Origin: Gymnopilus junonius
Lineage: Eukaryota; Basidiomycota; Agaricomycetes; Agaricales; Galerinaceae
Assembly: GCA_015501075.1 (NCBI GenBank)
Contig: JADNYJ010000831.1
Span: forward strand, 1 to 11,903
Length of the DNA stretch: 11,903 nt
Direction: 5' to 3'
The notes under the pieces are model-generated. The model did no database searches, was not told the origin of the DNA, and worked only from the letters and a program-made list of their open reading frames with translations. Below are positions 8,321-11,903 of this stretch, in pieces. Each line of letters starts with the position of its first letter. Position 1 is the stretch's first letter. A program made the translations under genes and the position numbers.

Positions 8321-9280
8321 ATGCATCCTCTTTCTTCTGAAAAGCAATCTGCTATCATTCACCATCTTCAAAATGGGGACTCAGTTCGCAAAATAGCCTC
8401 CAAATTGGTGTGGGGAAGTCTACTGTTCAGAAATATGTCAGAGATGTCTTCACTCTGAAAGAAACCTTGGAGGCTGTCCTTCAAATCATCCTCAGGACTG
8501 CCGTATATGTTCAATTGTTACCACTGGAAGGCAGATACAGCCACCCAAGTGCACCACACCTTTCCACCATCATCAATACCCCTCACCCAGACTGTTTGAA
8601 ATGCCTCAGAAAGTGTGGTGGCTAGAGTAAAGGTCAAAAGCATTCCTCCTAAACGGCATATAAAGTCGACTAGAATTGCTCAGAATATGAATCCTGGACA
8701 GAGGCAGACTGGGCAAGGTATGTTTACAATGAGACCAAGGTCAATCATAGGTCAGATGGAAGCATGGGTGTGGAAAAAACAAGGAATCCTTCAATCTCAA
8801 GTCAGCAAACATCAAATTGGAGGAAACATCATTGCTTGGGCTGTATGACAATCCATGGTGGGATATATGTGCAGAATAGAGGCAAGATGGAGAACTCTAT
8901 GTGGAAATTTTGGAAGACATGTCTTTCAAACACTGGAGTATTATGACATGGATCCTAATGATTTTGTCTTTCAGCAGGATAATGACCCCAAGCACACATC
9001 CAAAAAGGCCAAGAAGTGGTTTGAAGACCATGAAATTTAATTGGATGCTGGATGGCCTGCACAATCACCAGACCTCAATCCAATTGAACACCTTTGGCAA
9101 ATCCTCAAAATGAAACTTGCAGAATATGAAACTGCCCCAAAGAGTATTCAGGAATTGTGGAATAGAGTTCAGGAGGAATGGGAAAAGATTCCCAAGGAAG
9201 TGTGTGTGAATTTGATCAATAGCATGCCTAGAAGGATTCAGGCTGTATTAAAGGCCAAGGGAGGCTATACCAAGTACTAA
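8321..9280 (+). pseudogene. Tc1-like transposase, multiply frameshifted
   Basis: The family binds the terminal repeats and cuts and pastes the element at TA sites. The best start is the ATG at 8321: MHPLSSEKQSAIIHHLQNG leads into a helix-turn-helix (SVRKIASKL, then VGKSTVQKYV in the next frame, with a base missing near 8407). KADTATQVHHT (about 8530), ALRKCGG-like and VARVKVKSIPPKRHIK (about 8612-8670) follow in different frames. At the first catalytic Asp the frame breaks: ttt-aca is followed by AT-GAG, one base short of the expected DETK. The second Asp is intact (QQDNDPKHTS, codon 8978-8980), as is the Glu (SPDLNPIEHLW, codon 9086-9088). A TAA at 9038-9040 lies between them. The C-terminus (IPKEVCVNLINSMPRRIQAV) ends at TAA 9278-9280. 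At least five frame changes plus one stop make it inactive. Confidence 0.85.
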
Positions 9281-9310
9281 ATTTGTAGATACCTATATTT
9301 GATACCCCTG

Positions 9311-9519
9311 CAAAAAAACTGTCCAGATGCAACTCTGTAATTGTTCAATTGATTACTTTTCAACAAGTTAACAAACAAAACAAACAATATACCATGTGAA
9401 AGTATAGCATGTGACCTTCAATACACAAGTTGAATCATGTGATTTGAACAAGGTTACACAAAGTTATAGCTAAATCAAGTTGAATAGCCAAAACATCCGG
9501 ACAGTTTTTTGAGACACTG
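9311..9519 (-). repeat. Right terminal inverted repeat of Tc1-like element
   Basis: Inverted partner of 7960-8168. It carries the same motif twice in opposite orientations: inner copy at 9311-9329, with one extra A and one substitution, and outer copy at 9494-9511. Confidence 0.92.
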
Positions 9520-9521
9520 TA
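9520..9521 (+). repeat. TA target-site duplication, right copy
   Basis: TA immediately after the CACTG terminus, matching 7958-7959. Confidence 0.85.
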
Positions 9522-10664
9522 TGTTGAGAAAAATAAAAGAATGTATATGTTGAGGGCAGCGCATGACCACAATGGTCACCGTGGATTTTATGCAACCAAG
9601 ACAATGTTAGTTCAACACTTTTGGTGGCCAGAAATGGAAGTTGATATTTCATGGTTTGTAAAAACTTGCGAGCCATGTCAGAAAAGACAACTCCAGCTTA
9701 TTAAAGCACCACCTATGCTTACGGACTCACCAGCACTATTTGAAGTCTTACATGCCGATGTATTACACATGACACCAGCTTCAAATGGATGCCGATATAT
9801 ATGTTCATGGTAGCAGGCAAGCTCTTGGCAGAAGGGAGAGCACTGAAAAATGAGAGCACTAAGCAATTGGTCTCTGGCTATATGAAGACATATTATCCGA
9901 TGGGTTCACTTAGAGCTATTGTCACAGATAATGGTTCACCATTTATTGCAGCAGTGAAATGGTTGAGAGAGAAATATGGTATTGCACAAATCTGTATCTC
10001 CCATATAATTCACAAGCAAATGGATGAGTTGAACGACCACATTTTGACCTTAGACAGATGTTAGCCAAATGTTGTGGAGAGCAGAATTTAACCAAATGGT
10101 TCTGGTTCTTGCATGCAATATTTTGGGCAGATCGTGTCAGTACACGCAAATGTTTTGGATGCTCACCTTATTATTTTGCAATGGGTACTCATCCAATATT
10201 ACCATTGGATATTAAGGAAGCCACTTGGTTGGTTAAACCACCTAGTGGTAGACTTACTGAGGAAGAGCTTATTGCATCCGAGCAAGGGTGCTAGCCAAAC
10301 ATCAAATACATATGAAACAATTATATGGAAAAATAGATAAAGAAAATTGAGGCAGTTGGAAAAATATGAAGAAGATAATAAAGCAGTAATAAAAGACTAC
10401 CAGTTTAAACCAGGAGATCTGGTACTAGTACGGAACACGATGATTGAAGCAGCACTAGACAGAAAAATGAAACCACAATATTTAGGACCCATGGTTGTTG
10501 TATCACGATGCCAAGGAGGCTCCTACATCATTGCAGAATTAACTGGAGTGGTTTTAAAAATGAAGATTGCTGCCTTTCGTGTAGTCCCTTACTTTGCAAG
10601 GTCCAAGATAAATTTACCTGATGGTATATTGGAATTTGCTGGAGTCACAAGACGAATTAAATAA
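9522..10664 (+). pseudogene. pol: Integrase of the Ty3/gypsy-like element, frameshifted
   Basis: Inserts element DNA into the host genome. The zinc-binding N-domain has His in AHDHNGHRG (9562-9579) and Cys in TCEPCQ (9667-9678). The catalytic core has D in HADVLHM (9757-9759), D in VTDNGSPF (9927-9929) and E in VERPH (10031-10033), so D-D-E is all present but spread over frames. The frame changes at about 9805; near 10000, where YNSQANG appears in a new frame; at about 10277; and at about 10340-10347. A TGA at 10025-10027 sits between YNSQANG and VERPH, where relatives have a residue such as Arg. The C-terminal domain, FKPGDLVLVRN through YLGPMVVVSR and AFRVVPYFARSKINLP (10390-10620), is well preserved and resembles the GPY/F-type module. 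No chromodomain follows. Confidence 0.85.
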
Positions 10665-10785
10665 AATAGATGAACTACAAGAGGGAGATGTTCTAATGTC
10701 AGACGCTCAGCTTGATGATCATCGAGATTATTTAATGGAAGGTGTAAACATGGAATCAAGTGATGATGAAGGGGAAGACATATAA
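10640..10785 (+). pseudogene. Acidic C-terminal tail of Pol after a frameshift
   Basis: The integrase frame ends at TAA 10662-10664 (FAGVTRRIK), but the next frame stays open: LLESQDELNKIDELQEGDV, then MSDAQLDDHRDYLMEG and ESSDDEGEDI, ending at TAA 10783-10785. The Asp/Glu content and position suggest the true end of the polyprotein displaced by a 1-base indel near 10640. It could instead be fortuitous, but the composition echoes the acidic tether near 7440. Confidence 0.5.
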
Positions 10786-11017
10786 ATCTCATTAAATCTC
10801 GAGGTACATGAGGTTCAGAGCAAAACTATGTATTCTACCCATTTCTTGACCATATGAAGAGCTAAGAAAATATTGTTCCATTAGGAGCGAGAAAAACATG
10901 AAAGAAAACAATAATGGCAGAAATGTCGGAAAGGTCGGAAATAGCAGAAGAATATGAGCAAGTCAGAGAAATACAAAAATAAGTGATGACATACTATGTT
11001 ATGCCAGGATAAAATAT
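10786..11017. other. Spacer where a 3' LTR would be expected
   Basis: 232 AT- and purine-rich bases between the end of Pol and the stop of the minus-strand gene. There is no clear polypurine tract followed by TG, and no strong copy of the left LTR. A stretch at about 10950-10980 (cagaagaatatgagc...) matches left bases near 2266-2296 at about two thirds of positions without gaps; both are purine-rich, so this is weak. On the minus strand it may be the 3' untranslated region of the next gene. Confidence 0.4.
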
Positions 11018-11894
11018 TTAGGAATCGAGGCTCTTGCCTTTACCTTTGTGAATAGACTTCTCGAGGTGCTCGAGTTCCTTAATATGAAGACGGAGAATAT
11101 TTTCCTGCTCAGCCAGATCATTGATGCAACGTTAAATATGCCACTTCAAATTCAGTTTGCCCAATGCATGACTGAATCATCTGTATATTGGCATGCGAAG
11201 TTGCAAGATCTTTGCCAACTAGAAAATTGAGAAGGTTATTAATAGAAGCCTAAATAAAGAAGAGAAATACATATGAGGAAGCTCTACATCACGGGATGGT
11301 TTAACCTTCTTGGAAGAACAGTTCTTTGACTGCTTCTCAGCCTTGGCTATGACCTTCTGAGCCTTAATAAATATATGGCTGTGGTCAATGCCTGGAATGT
11401 CGCAGTAGTCGAGCAGAATTACTGATGCATGAGCAGGCATCTATGTACGGAATAAAGGATTGAAACTATATTAGAAAATTAAAAAGCGTACCTTGGAAAT
11501 TATGGGGACCTCTTCTTCGACAGCTGGATCATCTACTGCAGTAATAGGCAGATCAGTGTCGACTTTCATTTGAGAATCCTAATAAAATCGAGGTATCAGC
11601 TTCAGAAATAAATAATAGAAGAGAAAACCTACCTCAGCATCCAAAAGATCGATTAAGGACATCTCGGCCTTAGGAGTTTCGTCCTCGTCGGAGTCAATGA
11701 TGATCTTAGCACTCTTGACACGACTGGAATGACGCTAAATTAATAAAGAGATTGAGGTTGGAAATTTAAGAAAATAAATGGGACTGGCTCACAGTAGTCT
11801 TCAGAGACTCCTTGCTGATGGAAATTTCGGCAGCAGGAAGAAGAACGGATGGAGCGTCAGGGGAATTAGCATTATCAGCATTCTCCACAGCCAT
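11018..11894 (-). CDS. Five-exon gene for an acidic, coiled-coil-like protein of unknown function
   Basis: Read on the minus strand, exons are 11894-11793, 11734-11633, 11578-11492, 11440-11306 and 11249-11018. The first four are 102, 102, 87 and 135 bases, all phase 0. The four introns have GT...AG ends and are 51-58 bases; the last donor is the less usual GTTAAA. The product of about 219 residues has an acidic N-terminal half (IIIDSDEDETPKAEMSLIDL, then DDPAVEEEVP), a VILLDYCDIPGIDHSHIF block, a Lys-rich stretch and a heptad-like C-terminus (LAEQENILRLHIKELEHLEK) ending in a basic tail (HKGKGKSLDS). In exon 5 the frame slips at 11126-11127; two missing bases would join EVAYLTL to INDLAEQ and make the exon 78 full codons. 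As it stands, translation ends early at TGA just after this point. Frame stays open upstream of the ATG at 11894, so the start may lie outside the window. I recognise no family. Confidence 0.65.
11250..11305 (-). other. Intron 4 of minus-strand gene
   Basis: GTTAAA...TTTAG, 56 bases, phase 0, joining CSSKK to ASINNLL. The donor is weaker than the other three, but reading through it gives a stop and loses the coiled-coil-like end. Confidence 0.55.
11441..11491 (-). other. Intron 3 of minus-strand gene
   Basis: GTACGC...CATAG, 51 bases, phase 0, joining PIISK to MPAHAS. Confidence 0.68.
11579..11632 (-). other. Intron 2 of minus-strand gene
   Basis: GTAGGT...ATTAG, 54 bases, phase 0, joining LLDAE to DSQMKV. 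Confidence 0.68.
11735..11792 (-). other. Intron 1 of minus-strand gene
   Basis: GTGAGCC...TTTAG, 58 bases, phase 0, joining SLKTT to RHSSRVK. Confidence 0.68.
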
Positions 11895-11903
11895 CTTCTC
11901 TGC

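Larger units (their letters stand above)
7960..9519 (+). mobile_element. Tc1/mariner-like DNA transposon inserted in the retroelement
   Basis: A 1560-bp element starting CAGTGTCTC and ending GAGACACTG, flanked by TA. It has 209-bp terminal inverted repeats and one internal transposase-derived coding region on the plus strand. The length and TA target are standard for Tc1 elements, but the repeats are much longer than the usual few tens of bases, closer to the long-repeat (IR/DR) type. The transposase is too damaged to work, so this copy could move only with an enzyme supplied elsewhere. Removing the element with one TA restores the register of the retroelement Pol, so it clearly landed in a continuous coding region. 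Confidence 0.93.
2203..10785 (+). mobile_element. Ty3/gypsy-like LTR retrotransposon, degenerate, carrying a nested DNA transposon
   Basis: Domain order is Gag, protease, reverse transcriptase, RNase H, integrase, the Ty3/gypsy order, which separates it from Ty1/copia. The internal coding region runs from 2764 to 10785 and is about 6.5 kb once the 1560-bp insertion is discounted. A 5' primer binding site is present. The left edge is approximate, and no recognisable 3' LTR was seen, so the right edge is set at the end of the polyprotein tail. The sequence style (CxxCxxxxHxxxxC knuckle, SGVPPATEELAA and PMGWTNSVPIFHDDVT blocks in RT, YLDD, GPDGLSRR in RNase H) fits a family widespread in agaric genomes. 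Four in-frame TGA codons and at least eight frame changes make this copy defective. Confidence 0.85.

Noticed and set aside
4105..10027. TGA read as an amino acid (altered code) to keep Pol open
   Set aside because: The copy also has several frameshifts, TGG is used for the conserved Trp residues, and the host-like genes end or break at TGA in the usual way. Decay explains it.
10926..11000. Degenerate 3' LTR
   Set aside because: Similarity to the left LTR is limited to about 30 purine-rich bases at roughly two thirds identity, with no matching ends or target duplication.
11170..11230. Additional short intron (GTTGGC...ACAG, minus strand) in exon 5
   Set aside because: It would be only about 40 bases, the bases read well as protein, and splicing it out does not repair the downstream frameshift.
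1..11903. CRISPR array, bacterial operon or RNA genes
   Set aside because: No spaced identical repeats, no tRNA or rRNA signatures and no ribosome binding site pattern; the short spliceosomal introns point to a eukaryotic nuclear genome.

Overview
The window looks like nuclear DNA of a mushroom-forming (Agaricomycete) basidiomycete. Four things suggest this. Two host-type genes are interrupted by short GT-AG introns of about 50-60 bases. One of them matches the DUF6698-type family that I know from expansions in agaric genomes. The retroelement has the Gag/protease/RT/integrase signatures of the Ty3/gypsy elements common in those fungi. The transposase is a fungal Tc1-like one. All family calls come from recognising motifs, not from a database search.

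Layout: (1) 71-1118, plus strand, a decayed multi-exon DUF6698-like pseudogene. (2) 1119-2108, mostly unassigned, with one short protein-like open stretch at the end. (3) about 2203-10785, a Ty3/gypsy-like LTR retrotransposon. It has a putative 5' LTR, a good primer binding site (2680-2696), Gag with a zinc knuckle, protease, reverse transcriptase, RNase H, an acidic tether, integrase (HHCC, D-D-E, C-terminal domain) and an acidic tail. Most domains are readable, but the polyprotein is broken by in-frame TGA codons and several small frameshifts. (4) 7960-9519, a 1560-bp Tc1-like DNA transposon inserted in the retroelement between the RNase H tether and the integrase zinc finger. It has 209-bp terminal inverted repeats and a perfect TA target duplication. 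Its transposase is heavily frameshifted. (5) 10786-11017, a short spacer where a 3' LTR would be expected but none is recognisable. (6) 11018-11894, minus strand, a five-exon gene with four clear introns. It encodes an acidic, C-terminally coiled-coil-like protein of unknown function and carries an apparent 2-base frameshift in its last exon.

The window is therefore a nested-transposon locus between two broken or nearly broken host genes, and nothing in it seems able to act on its own as it stands. I found no convincing new molecular system. The most unusual points are: the head-to-head 18-bp motif pairs inside each Tc1 repeat (each repeat looks like a small palindromic element); the contrast between near-identical Tc1 ends and a ruined transposase; a textbook -1 slippery heptamer at the Gag-Pol frame change; a primer binding site that implies an unusual tRNA primer; and the missing 3' LTR.
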